A stretch of 64,000 nt of DNA from an uncultured Oscillospiraceae bacterium (GTDB taxonomy: Bacteria; Bacillota; Clostridia; Oscillospirales; Ruminococcaceae). The stretch is from NCBI GenBank assembly GCA_934444765.1, contig CAKSDC010000008.1:1-64000 (forward strand), written 5' to 3'. Positions within the stretch are counted from its first letter, which is position 1, and the number at the start of each line of letters is the position of its first letter. A model generated the notes under the pieces. That model made no database searches and had not been told where the DNA came from. It was given only the letters and a program-made list of their open reading frames with translations. A program made the translations under genes and the position numbers. Positions 50,152 to 58,301 of the stretch are shown in pieces.

Positions 50152-52527
50152 ATGATGATGCCATGTGCAAGATGCAAAAAAAGACCAGCAACAGTGTTTA
50201 TTTCTACTATTTCTGGCTCGGAAAAGAAGAATGAAGGTCTTTGCATTCAGTGTGCAAGAGAATTGAAAATTCCACAGATAGAGCAGTATATGGAAAGTCT
50301 TGGAATTACAGACGAGGAACTTGACAAGTTAGATAACTATATGGACGGTATGTTAGACGGCGAGGACTTTGAACTCGGCGGTTCGGATACTATGCCTCCT
50401 TTTATACAAAATCTTCTTGGTAACGCTTCCGAAGTTATAAATAACATCGATAAGGATAAGCTAAAGTCTATACTACCTTCCGAAGAAGATATAGCTAAAA
50501 GTCTAAAAAACTTTAACGAGGCTAAAAGCAGTAGTTCCGAAGAAGAAGCCCCTTCTAAGAGTAAGCGTTCCCGTTCAGTAGGTAACACAGCTAAGAAGAA
50601 AGAAAAAAAACTTAAGTTTTTAGACGGTTACTGCACTAACCTAAGTAAAAAGGCTGAAAATGGCGAAATAGACACTATTATCGGCAGAGATAGGGAAATA
50701 TACAGAGTAATTCAAATACTCTCTCGTAGAACTAAAAATAACCCTTGTCTAATAGGTGAACCTGGTGTAGGTAAGACTGCCGTTGCTGAGGGTATAGCTC
50801 AAAAAATATGCGACGGAGAAGTTCCTTATAGTCTACAGAATAAAAAGATATACCTATTGGACTTAACAGCCTTAGTAGCTGGCACTCAATTTAGAGGTCA
50901 GTTTGAAAGTAGAATGAAAGGCTTAGTTGACGAAGTTAAGTCTGAGGGTAACATTATTCTATTTATCGACGAAGTTCATAGTTTAGTAGGTACTGGAGAT
51001 TCTGAAGGTACTATGAACGCTGCTAACATCTTAAAGCCTGCACTCTCAAGAGGTGAAGTTCAAGTAATAGGTGCTACTACTTTTAACGAATACAGAAAGT
51101 ATATCGAAAAAGACTCCGCTCTTGAAAGACGTTTTCAACCTGTTACAGTAAATGAACCTACTATCGACGAAACGGTAGATATCCTAAAGGGTATTAAAGG
51201 CTACTACGAAAAGTTCCACAGAGTACACATAACCGACGACTTAGTTAGAATGTGTGCGATACTCTCTGAAAGATATATTACAGATAGATTTCTACCAGAT
51301 AAGGCTATCGACCTATTAGACGAAAGTTGTGCTTGCAAGTCTATCTCCAGTAAGGAACTTATAGAGTATGATACTAAGACTAAAGAACTTAAAAAACTTA
51401 CCGAAACTCAAAAGAGTTTAGAAGATGCCGATACTCCTGACTATGAGGCTATAGCTAAGGTTAAATCCGATATCATGCGTTGCGAAGAAGACGTTAGACC
51501 TTTAGAAGATAAAGCTAAAAATGTATACGTAGAACCTGATGACCTTGCTAAGGTTATAGAACTTTGGACGGGTATTCCTGCTAACAAGATTGCGGAAACT
51601 GAATTTAGACGTATATCTAATCTTGAAGCTCAACTTAAAAAGAGAATTATAGGTCAAGACGAAGCAGTAGAGTTAGTAGCTAAGGCTATCAAAAGAACCA
51701 GAGTACAACTTAACAAACGCAGAAGACCTGCTTCCTTTATATTCGTTGGACCTACTGGCGTAGGTAAGACCGAATTAGTTAAAGTGTTAGCCGACGAAAT
51801 GTTCGATACAGCAGAACCTTTAATTAAACTGAATATGACCGAATTTATGGAAAAGCACTCGGTATCAAGAATTATAGGTTCTCCTCCTGGATACGTTGGC
51901 TATGATGAAGCTGGTCAACTTACCGAAAAGGTTAGACGTAAGCCATACTCTGTAATACTATTCGACGAAATAGAAAAGGCTCACCCTGACGTTATGAACA
52001 TCTTACTACAGATATTAGATGAAGGTAAGATTAACGACGCTCAAGGTAGAACCGTAAGTTTTGAAAATACTATTATAGCTATGACTTCCAATGCAGGTTC
52101 TACTGATAAGTCTACTGGCGTTGGCTTTAACAAGACTACTAACGAAATTACTAAGGAAAAGGCTATTAAAGGTCTTAGAGACTTTTTACGTCCTGAGTTC
52201 CTAAGCCGTGTAGACGAAGTAGTAGTATTTAATCAGCTTGAAAAACCTTCATATGAAAAGATTGCTAAACTTATGATAGACGAAATGAAAGAACCTCTAT
52301 CAGAACGTGAACTATCTATTAACTACTCAGATGAGGTACTATCCGTTATAGCTGAAAAGTCTTACAGCAAAAAGCACGGTGCAAGAGATATCCGTAAGGT
52401 TATTCGTACCAACATAGAAGACAAAGTGGCAGAACTTATTATAGATAATTCGTTAGACCACACTAAAAAGACTATCGACGTTTCAGTTAAGGACGGAAAA
52501 GATATCGAAGTTACTCTAAAAGATTAA
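50152..52527 (+). CDS. ClpE-like ATP-dependent unfoldase with N-terminal zinc finger
   Basis: The ATG at 50152 follows TTGGAGGA. The 791-residue protein starts with a zinc finger (CARC at 5-8, CIQC at 35-38) of the ClpE/McsA type, an acidic segment and a Ser/Lys-rich linker in place of the Clp-N repeats, then AAA+ D1 (Walker A GEPGVGKT, Walker B ILFIDEVH), a middle coiled-coil insert shorter than in ClpB, and D2 (GPTGVGKT, ILFDEIEK, ARDIRKVI). It unfolds proteins for ClpP; the zinc finger is needed for substrate or adaptor binding in ClpE. A strong terminator follows. Confidence 0.88.
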   Translation: MMMPCARCKKRPATVFISTISGSEKKNEGLCIQCARELKIPQIEQYMESLGITDEELDKLDNYMDGMLDGEDFELGGSDTMPPFIQNLLGNASEVINNIDKDKLKSILPSEEDIAKSLKNFNEAKSSSSEEEAPSKSKRSRSVGNTAKKKEKKLKFLDGYCTNLSKKAENGEIDTIIGRDREIYRVIQILSRRTKNNPCLIGEPGVGKTAVAEGIAQKICDGEVPYSLQNKKIYLLDLTALVAGTQFRGQFESRMKGLVDEVKSEGNIILFIDEVHSLVGTGDSEGTMNAANILKPALSRGEVQVIGATTFNEYRKYIEKDSALERRFQPVTVNEPTIDETVDILKGIKGYYEKFHRVHITDDLVRMCAILSERYITDRFLPDKAIDLLDESCACKSISSKELIEYDTKTKELKKLTETQKSLEDADTPDYEAIAKVKSDIMRCEEDVRPLEDKAKNVYVEPDDLAKVIELWTGIPANKIAETEFRRISNLEAQLKKRIIGQDEAVELVAKAIKRTRVQLNKRRRPASFIFVGPTGVGKTELVKVLADEMFDTAEPLIKLNMTEFMEKHSVSRIIGSPPGYVGYDEAGQLTEKVRRKPYSVILFDEIEKAHPDVMNILLQILDEGKINDAQGRTVSFENTIIAMTSNAGSTDKSTGVGFNKTTNEITKEKAIKGLRDFLRPEFLSRVDEVVVFNQLEKPSYEKIAKLMIDEMKEPLSERELSINYSDEVLSVIAEKSYSKKHGARDIRKVIRTNIEDKVAELIIDNSLDHTKKTIDVSVKDGKDIEVTLKD

Positions 52528-52547
52528 CGTATCTGTGTGCATTTAAG

Positions 52548-52586
52548 CGTTGGGAATGGTCTATCTGTTCCCAACGATAATTTTTT
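52548..52586 (+). terminator. Terminator after the ClpE-like gene
   Basis: A 9-bp perfect stem (CGTTGGGAA/TTCCCAACG) is followed by ATAATTTTTT. Confidence 0.92.
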
Positions 52587-52607
52587 AAAAAAATTTTCGA
52601 AAAACCC

Positions 52608-52636
52608 TTGACAAATTAATATATATGTGATATACT
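52608..52636 (+). promoter_or_regulatory. Promoter of the tRNA-Gly/Arg/His cluster
   Basis: TTGACA (52608-52613) and TATACT (52631-52636) with a 17-bp spacer, about 70 bp before the first tRNA. Confidence 0.88.
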
Positions 52637-52705
52637 AATTAAGTCGCAAGGGACAGGAAAGAGTTAGAATTAACCCCCTATTTTTAAAAAAATGTTATTC
52701 TATTT

Positions 52706-52776
<71 letters not shown>

Positions 52777-52801
52777 CTATGCGATATAGCAGAATATATA
52801 T

Positions 52802-52875
52802 GCGCCATTAACTCAGCTGGATAGAGTAACTGCCTTCTAAGCAGTAAGCCACTGGTTCGAGTCCAGTATGGCGCA
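52802..52875 (+). tRNA. tRNA-Arg (anticodon TCT)
   Basis: The acceptor stem GCGCCAT pairs with ATGGCGC. The anticodon stem ACTGC/GCAGT holds the loop CTTCTAA, giving TCT, which reads AGA. The second tRNA of the cluster. Confidence 0.95.
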
Positions 52876-52883
52876 CTTGATAT

Positions 52884-52958
<75 letters not shown>

Positions 52959-52980
52959 CTTTAAGATTGGTTGTAAGTTT

Positions 52981-53009
52981 AGAGTAGATAGTATTTCTAC
53001 TCTTTTTTT
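52981..53009 (+). terminator. Terminator after the tRNA cluster
   Basis: An AGAGTAGA/TCTACTCT stem is followed by seven T residues. Confidence 0.93.
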
Positions 53010-53030
53010 GTTATATGTGCATATATGATT

Positions 53031-53061
53031 AGTGGAACGTAAAAGGTATACGTTCCACTAA
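53031..53061. terminator. Hairpin downstream of the CorC/HlyC-like gene
   Basis: An 11-bp perfect stem (AGTGGAACGTA/TACGTTCCACT), 10 bp past the stop of the minus-strand gene. No T run follows, so it may be a weak terminator or an mRNA-stability hairpin. Confidence 0.55.
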
Positions 53062-53070
53062 CTGTATATA

Positions 53071-54333
53071 TTAGTCTGTACTTTCGCTTGCTCTGTCGTC
53101 GGTGGTAGGGGTGAACCTTAGTTGAATACTCTTGACGTGGTGTTTAGTAGTAGAGAGTACTTTGATAGTGTAGTTATCTTTAGTAATAGTTTCATCGTTG
53201 GTAGGGATATAACCAAACACTTCGGAAACCCAACCGTTTACAGTAGTAGCGTTAGTAGAGATGTAGTCGTCTGGTAGGTCTAAGTGTTTAAGAAGTTCGT
53301 TAATAGTTACTTCCCCTGAAACTTCATAAGAACCGTCAGGAAGTGGAGTTATAGTAGGTACTACTTCATCGTTTTCGTCGTATATTTCGCCTACTAACTG
53401 TTCCAGAATGTCTTCTATAGTAATTATACCCTTAGTACCGCCATATTGGTCCATTACCACTGCCATATGTGATTTTTTAAGTTGCATTTCTTTTAATACT
53501 TCGCTTATCAGTTTGAGTTCTGAAATGTGTAGAACGTCTTGTACTATTTCGGATATGTTAGACTTGCCTTCGTTTTCCATATGGAAAAACTCTTTTTCTG
53601 TAATAATGCCTACTATGTTGTCTATGTTTTTTTCATAGACTGGTAGTCTTGAATACATTTCAGTTAAGAATATCTTTTTAACTTCTTCTACTGGAGTATT
53701 AATATCCACGCTTACCACTTTCACTCTTGGGGTAAGAATTTCGTTTACTGTGATATCGTCGAAGTCCAATGCTGAACGTACTAAGTCGCTTTCCTGTTCT
53801 TCAAGAACGCCTTGTTCTTCTATTTCTTCTATGATATATTTCAGTTCATCTTCAGTAACGCTTGGCTGTTCCGTGTTGGAGTAGAACTTTCCCATAAGGT
53901 TCTTTAACTGGGTAAATAGCCATACTATAGGAGTTAATACTTTTATCAATAGTGTGATGTACGGTGCAAACGCTAAAGATAACTTTTCAGAATTTTCTTT
54001 AGCGAACGTTTTAGGGGTAATTTCACCGAATATTAGTACTACTACGGTCATTACCATGGTAGCTATACCTACACCACCAGCCCCGAACGTCTTAGTGAAT
54101 AGTACCGTGGCTATAGAAGATGATGCTATGTTTACTATATTATTACCTATCAATATGGTAGTTAAAGCCTTATCGAAGTTTTCGACTATGTTTAAGGCTT
54201 TTTTAGCGTTTTTATTGCCTTGTGAGGCGTAATTTTTAAGTCTTACCTTGCTTACGCTTGAAAATGCGGTTTCGCAACTTGAAAAAAATGCAGATAGTCC
54301 TATTAAGACTACTATTAATACTATGTTTATCAT
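53071..54333 (-). CDS. Hemolysin C/CorC-like family protein (DUF21, CBS pair, CorC domain)
   Basis: A 420-residue membrane protein: DUF21 domain (about 1-180) with three to four membrane helices and FFSSCETAFSS, the pair of CBS domains (about 200-330, with the conserved ending HMAVVMDQYGGTKGIIT) and a C-terminal CorC/HlyC domain (about 340-405, SYEVSGEVTINELLKHLDL). Such proteins are linked to magnesium or cobalt transport and homeostasis; hemolysin is a historical name. It is monocistronic with a good promoter. Confidence 0.92.
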   Translation of the reverse strand: MINIVLIVVLIGLSAFFSSCETAFSSVSKVRLKNYASQGNKNAKKALNIVENFDKALTTILIGNNIVNIASSSIATVLFTKTFGAGGVGIATMVMTVVVLIFGEITPKTFAKENSEKLSLAFAPYITLLIKVLTPIVWLFTQLKNLMGKFYSNTEQPSVTEDELKYIIEEIEEQGVLEEQESDLVRSALDFDDITVNEILTPRVKVVSVDINTPVEEVKKIFLTEMYSRLPVYEKNIDNIVGIITEKEFFHMENEGKSNISEIVQDVLHISELKLISEVLKEMQLKKSHMAVVMDQYGGTKGIITIEDILEQLVGEIYDENDEVVPTITPLPDGSYEVSGEVTINELLKHLDLPDDYISTNATTVNGWVSEVFGYIPTNDETITKDNYTIKVLSTTKHHVKSIQLRFTPTTDDRASESTD

Positions 54334-54456
54334 ATAGTTTCGACTTGATTAGTCGAATAATTCTCCTTCCATTAATAACGTATACGTATAACTTACTATG
54401 CTATTAAAGATAGTATTACATTGAATTTTGAACCTCCAAATAGTATTTTAGTAACT

Positions 54457-54485
54457 ATTATATCATAATGTACTAACATAATCAA
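54457..54485 (-). promoter_or_regulatory. Promoter of the CorC/HlyC-like gene
   Basis: Minus-strand TTGATT (54480-54485) and TATAAT (54457-54462), spacer 17 bp. The 346-bp gap to gtrA also holds a weaker plus-strand promoter at 54617-54646; no gene is seen in it. Confidence 0.8.
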
Positions 54486-54616
54486 TAGAGTTAATGAAAT
54501 ATTAACTAATATTAGAAATATTTAAAGTTGTACTAACTATCTAATGTGAATAGTACACAAAAACCATAAAAAAATATGGCGTATAGTGTTGGTTATGACG
54601 TTTTTTTCGGTTTTAC

Positions 54617-54646
54617 TTGAAAGTTTCCAACTACATGGTGTATATT
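54617..54646 (+). promoter_or_regulatory. Probable promoter of the GtrA-like gene
   Basis: TTGAAA (54617-54622) and TATATT (54641-54646) with an 18-bp spacer, 33 bp before the ATG. Confidence 0.6.
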
Positions 54647-54679
54647 ATTACTATATATACTTAAAGGAGACTTTGGATT

Positions 54680-55153
54680 ATGAATAACTTAATAGAAAAA
54701 ATAGTATCTGTAATGCCTAAACCGTTACAGGAACTATATCACAAATATGAAGATATTATACTATATGTATTCTATGGTGGACTTACTACTGTAATATCGT
54801 TTGCTTCTCAGTTTTTAGCCACGGCTATATTAGGCGGTGGAGAGGTTCAGGACGCTATTAGTACGGCTTTTTCTTGGATATGTTCCGTTACGTTTGCGTT
54901 CTTTACCAATAAAAAGTACGTATTTAAAAGCGTTACTAACACTAAAAAGGCTTTTTGGACTGAACTGTTTGAATTTTACGGTGCAAGAGCGTTCTCTTTA
55001 CTGTTAGAGGTTATTATTATAGAAGTCTTCCATACTAAACTTAAGTTTAAACTACTATTCGTTAAACTTGGAGCACAGATAGTAATATTAGTTACTAACT
55101 ATGCACTAAGTAAGTTTATAATCTTTAAGGATAAGTCCAAAAAGGCACATTAG
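54680..55153 (+). CDS. GtrA-family membrane protein
   Basis: A 157-residue protein with four membrane helices in the GtrA pattern: YGGLTTVISFASQFLATAIL, SWICSVTFAFFTNKKYVFKS (about 85-104) and the ending LVTNYALSKFIIF. GtrA proteins act as lipid-linked sugar flippases or partners of glycosyltransferases in O-antigen or teichoic-acid decoration. No glycosyltransferase gene is adjacent. It is 39 bp upstream of the CapA-like gene and in the same direction. Confidence 0.9.
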   Translation: MNNLIEKIVSVMPKPLQELYHKYEDIILYVFYGGLTTVISFASQFLATAILGGGEVQDAISTAFSWICSVTFAFFTNKKYVFKSVTNTKKAFWTELFEFYGARAFSLLLEVIIIEVFHTKLKFKLLFVKLGAQIVILVTNYALSKFIIFKDKSKKAH

Positions 55154-55191
55154 TATGTACTTCTAAAAACGAAAGGATATATTTTTAAAAC

Positions 55192-56418
55192 ATGAACACT
55201 ATATTTAAAAAGATTTCTATATTAGCTTTAACTATGGCGACTTCTGTTATTACGGCTTGTGCTGACGCTAATGGTTCTACCTCTGCAAATGCACCAGTAG
55301 AAGATACTACCGTTACTACTCAACAGACTACAGTAGTTACCACTCCTGAACCTGTTCAAAACCCAGTGGTAAATATCACTGTAGAGGGGGATAACTTAAT
55401 ACATTCTTCTATATACAATCAAGCTAATGCAAGAGCTAACTATGAAGGGTATGACTTCTCTTATGCCTATGAACACGTAGCTAAACTGTTTTCAGGAGAC
55501 CTTAACATTATGAACCAAGAGACTTTAATCTGTAATGACGAATATCCGCCGGCAGACTATCCACAGTTTAACTCTCCAGTAGCTTTGGGCGACTACATGA
55601 TAAAGTTGGGAATTAACGTATTCAGTATGGCTAATAATCACATGATAGATATGGGCGAAGAAGGTCTTTCTGCTTGTTTGGACTACTGGGATACTAAGTA
55701 TCAACAAGACGGCGTAGTATGTTACGGTGCGTATCGTAATGAACAGGATATGCAAAACATAAAGACTAAAGAGATAAATGGAATAACGTTCGGATTTGTG
55801 GCTTTTACGGAGTATACTAACGGTCTATACCTACCAGAAGATTCCGAACTACAGGTCATATATACCGATGAAGTGGACAAGATGAAGTCTCAAATAGAGT
55901 TAGCCGACCAAGTAGCCGATGTAGTAGTAGTTAGCGTACATTGGGGACAAGAAGACTCTTTTGAGGTTACAGACGATAGGAAAGAGTTGGCTCAAAACTT
56001 TGCCGACTGGGGCGCTAACGTGATAATAGGTTGTCACCCACACGTGGTTCAGTCTATGGAGTTCTTAACTAATAAGTATGGTGACCAAGCCTTGGTGTTC
56101 TACTCTTTAGGAAACTTTATTTCGGCACAAAGCGACAACTTCAACTTAATAGGCATGGTAGGTGACTTTAACGTGACTAAAGACTTATCTAATAACAGTA
56201 TACTAATCAGCGACGTTAAAGCTAAACCTATCATTACACACTACGGATACGGCTATTCCGACGTTACAGTATATCCTTATGATGAATACGATGACGAACT
56301 GGCAAGCGAACACGGTATACATACCGTTAGCAGTGGTAACTATCACGACTTTGATATGCAAACTATAGACGGAATATTAAAAGACAATATCCCAGAAGAA
56401 TTTTTAGACCTATCTTAA
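55192..56418 (+). CDS. CapA/PgsA-family lipoprotein, metallophosphatase-like
   Basis: A 408-residue lipoprotein precursor: signal peptide with lipobox ITAC (Cys23), a Thr-rich linker and a CapA domain (about 62-400) with the phosphatase-like blocks EGDNLIHSSIY, MNQETLI, SMANNHMIDMGE, VVSVHWGQE and GCHPHVVQ, then YSLGNFIS. Relatives act in poly-gamma-glutamate capsule synthesis or export, or in wall polymer metabolism. No other capsule genes are nearby. It is probably co-transcribed with gtrA. Confidence 0.9.
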   Translation: MNTIFKKISILALTMATSVITACADANGSTSANAPVEDTTVTTQQTTVVTTPEPVQNPVVNITVEGDNLIHSSIYNQANARANYEGYDFSYAYEHVAKLFSGDLNIMNQETLICNDEYPPADYPQFNSPVALGDYMIKLGINVFSMANNHMIDMGEEGLSACLDYWDTKYQQDGVVCYGAYRNEQDMQNIKTKEINGITFGFVAFTEYTNGLYLPEDSELQVIYTDEVDKMKSQIELADQVADVVVVSVHWGQEDSFEVTDDRKELAQNFADWGANVIIGCHPHVVQSMEFLTNKYGDQALVFYSLGNFISAQSDNFNLIGMVGDFNVTKDLSNNSILISDVKAKPIITHYGYGYSDVTVYPYDEYDDELASEHGIHTVSSGNYHDFDMQTIDGILKDNIPEEFLDLS

Positions 56419-56481
56419 TAGCAACCTATTAATACTTTTGGAATGAGTAGTATATTGCAACAATAATTTGCCATTTACCTC

Positions 56482-56510
56482 TTGACATTTTGAAAAATAT
56501 GAAATATAAT
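56482..56510 (+). promoter_or_regulatory. Promoter in the long leader region, distal
   Basis: TTGACA (56482-56487) and TATAAT (56505-56510), spacer 17 bp: a perfect consensus. It lies about 620 bp before the next gene. Confidence 0.85.
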
Positions 56511-56516
56511 ATAAAG

Positions 56517-57129
56517 TGTAAGTGAATATATGGTTGAAGTATATCCTTAGCAGTTTGGAATACACTATGTTTGAATATTGGAATTTTTAGGATTATAATA
56601 TTAGTAGGTCTAAAATATTATTGGTAATTTTCACAGTTTATGACCTTATTTTTGGGAAAATTCTATAATAAGTTACAAAATGTTTACTAAACTATTGACT
56701 TTATACCAACCACTAAATATAATTAGTATATACACTTAATGGATATACGTAGTATTTTCATGTAGTGTTGAGTACGTACCATTTAATTAATACGCTATGG
56801 TATGGCTGAACATTAAGTTATGGTATTTATTACTTTTACATAGTTGTCTATACTTTTAGTGTGAACTGTGTCTTTGAGAATGCTTACGTGCTTTGAATTA
56901 AAGCTAATGTTTTTGATTGCTGGTTATGTTTATATTGTTTTGTTTCTGATATAGTATATTAAGGCTACTATCTGTCTGAGAGTATTATATGGGATACTTA
57001 GTTAAAGGTTTAGCTTTTATTATACACGGGATTTTATCGAAGAATATTTTTAGTGTGTACTTTTAGTGTTTAAACTATTTTAATAGTTAAACCACCTAAA
57101 GTATAAGATTTTACTATTTGGAGGATAAC
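56517..57129 (+). other. Long non-coding leader or small-RNA region before the cohesin-dockerin gene
   Basis: The 711-bp gap 56419-57129 has no ORF with a credible ribosome site. It holds two perfect or near-perfect promoters in the same direction (56482-56510 and 56695-56723) and a 26-bp hairpin GTTTAAACTATT..AATAGTTAAAC (57068-57093) shortly before the gene. It could be a long 5-prime leader of about 400-610 nt, a small RNA, or both. I recognised no riboswitch class. Confidence 0.5.
56695..56723 (+). promoter_or_regulatory. Promoter in the long leader region, proximal
   Basis: TTGACT (56695-56700) and TATAAT (56718-56723), spacer 17 bp, about 400 bp before the cohesin-dockerin ATG. Confidence 0.8.
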
Positions 57130-58203
57130 ATGAAAACATCAAAAAAATTTATTGCAGGCGTTTCTGCTGTTGTAATGGCTTGTTCAGGCGTAATTACCGT
57201 TTCTGCAGTTAACACAAACGAAGCTACTACCGACTTTACTATATCTGTTTCAAGTGCTACTAAGAGTGTTGAACAGAATGGCAAGTTTGAAATTACTGTT
57301 GACTTAGCTAACGTTCCAGATACTGGCGTTGCAGGTTTCCAATTTGCAGTATCCTATGACCCAAGCGTTTTAACCTATGAAGGTTACAAGGAAGGCGACA
57401 TTATGGGTAATGCTGCTGACGTTGAACTTGGTTTAGTATCCGACTTAGCTGGTAGTATGGTAAACTCAGATAAGTACTCTTGCTTAGACTGTGTAGACTT
57501 AACTAACACAGACGGAAACTCTACTGGTAAGATAGGTTGCTTATATGCTACTGGTTTAACAGATAGCTCTAACTGGATTACCAAAGACGGTACTTTAGTT
57601 ACTTTCTACTTTAGTGCTAAGGAAGTAACCGATAGTGTTGATACTAAAGTAACCGTTGGTGGTATCGGCGAAGGCGAAGACCTTATAATCGCTGGTGTAG
57701 ACCAAAACGGCAGTGCTTTCTCTTACGATAGTGTAAATGATGATAACAATCAATTAGATATTGAAGTAGTTCCTACTGAAACTCCTACAGAGACTACCGT
57801 AACTACTGAAGTAAGTGAAACTTCTGCTACTGAAACTTCTAAAGTAAGTGAAACTTCTGCTACTGAAACTTCTGAAGTGAGTGAAACTTCTGCTACTGAA
57901 ACTTCTGAAGTAAGCGAAACTTCTGCTACTGAAACTTCTGAAGTAAGTGATACTTCTACTTCTGAAACCTCTGATACTGATGAACCTTCTGGCGAAACTC
58001 TATTAGGTGACGTAAACGTTGATGGTAAGGTTTCTACTGCTGACCTATTAGCTATGAAAAAACATCTATTAGGCACTAAGGAAATAGAAACAGGTTCTCA
58101 ATCATTTACTAACGCTGACGTAAACGTTGACGGTAAGGTTTCTACTGCTGACCTATTAGCTTTAAAGAAGTATCTATTAGGTACTATTGAAAGCTTTAAC
58201 TAA
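57130..58203 (+). CDS. Secreted protein with cohesin-like domain and type I dockerin (adaptor scaffoldin candidate)
   Basis: The ATG at 57130 follows TTGGAGGAT by 8 bp. The 357-residue protein: signal peptide (1-26), cohesin-type module (about 36-210) with IEVTVDL-type strand ITVDLANVPDTGVAGFQFAV, SYDPSVLTYEG and IGCLYATG..DGTLVTFYFSAK, an 11-residue Ser/Thr repeat linker VSETSATETSE x4 (228-271), and a full dockerin (291-353) with two loops DVNVDGKVSTADL. A cohesin plus a dockerin is the mark of an adaptor scaffoldin. It is next to a wall-anchored protein with three further cohesin-like modules, 98 bp downstream, probably on one transcript. Confidence 0.82.
   Translation: MKTSKKFIAGVSAVVMACSGVITVSAVNTNEATTDFTISVSSATKSVEQNGKFEITVDLANVPDTGVAGFQFAVSYDPSVLTYEGYKEGDIMGNAADVELGLVSDLAGSMVNSDKYSCLDCVDLTNTDGNSTGKIGCLYATGLTDSSNWITKDGTLVTFYFSAKEVTDSVDTKVTVGGIGEGEDLIIAGVDQNGSAFSYDSVNDDNNQLDIEVVPTETPTETTVTTEVSETSATETSKVSETSATETSEVSETSATETSEVSETSATETSEVSDTSTSETSDTDEPSGETLLGDVNVDGKVSTADLLAMKKHLLGTKEIETGSQSFTNADVNVDGKVSTADLLALKKYLLGTIESFN
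57811..57942 (+). repeat. 33-bp tandem repeat coding the Ser/Thr linker
   Basis: Four units of 33 bp encode VSETSATETS(E/K), each nearly identical at the DNA level. The number of units may vary between strains through slippage or recombination. Confidence 0.85.
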
Positions 58204-58301
58204 GCCCCTCACGAATTAACTTACTTGGTTAATTCTAAAATATATTATTAATTTATGCCTATACTTTTTAGTATATAGGCAAACAGAAAGGAAAAAAAAT
58301 C

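Noticed and set aside
57750..58076. Ser/Val-rich minus-strand ORF opposite the cohesin-dockerin linker
   Set aside because: It arises from the 33-bp repeat of the plus-strand gene read backwards; no start signal.
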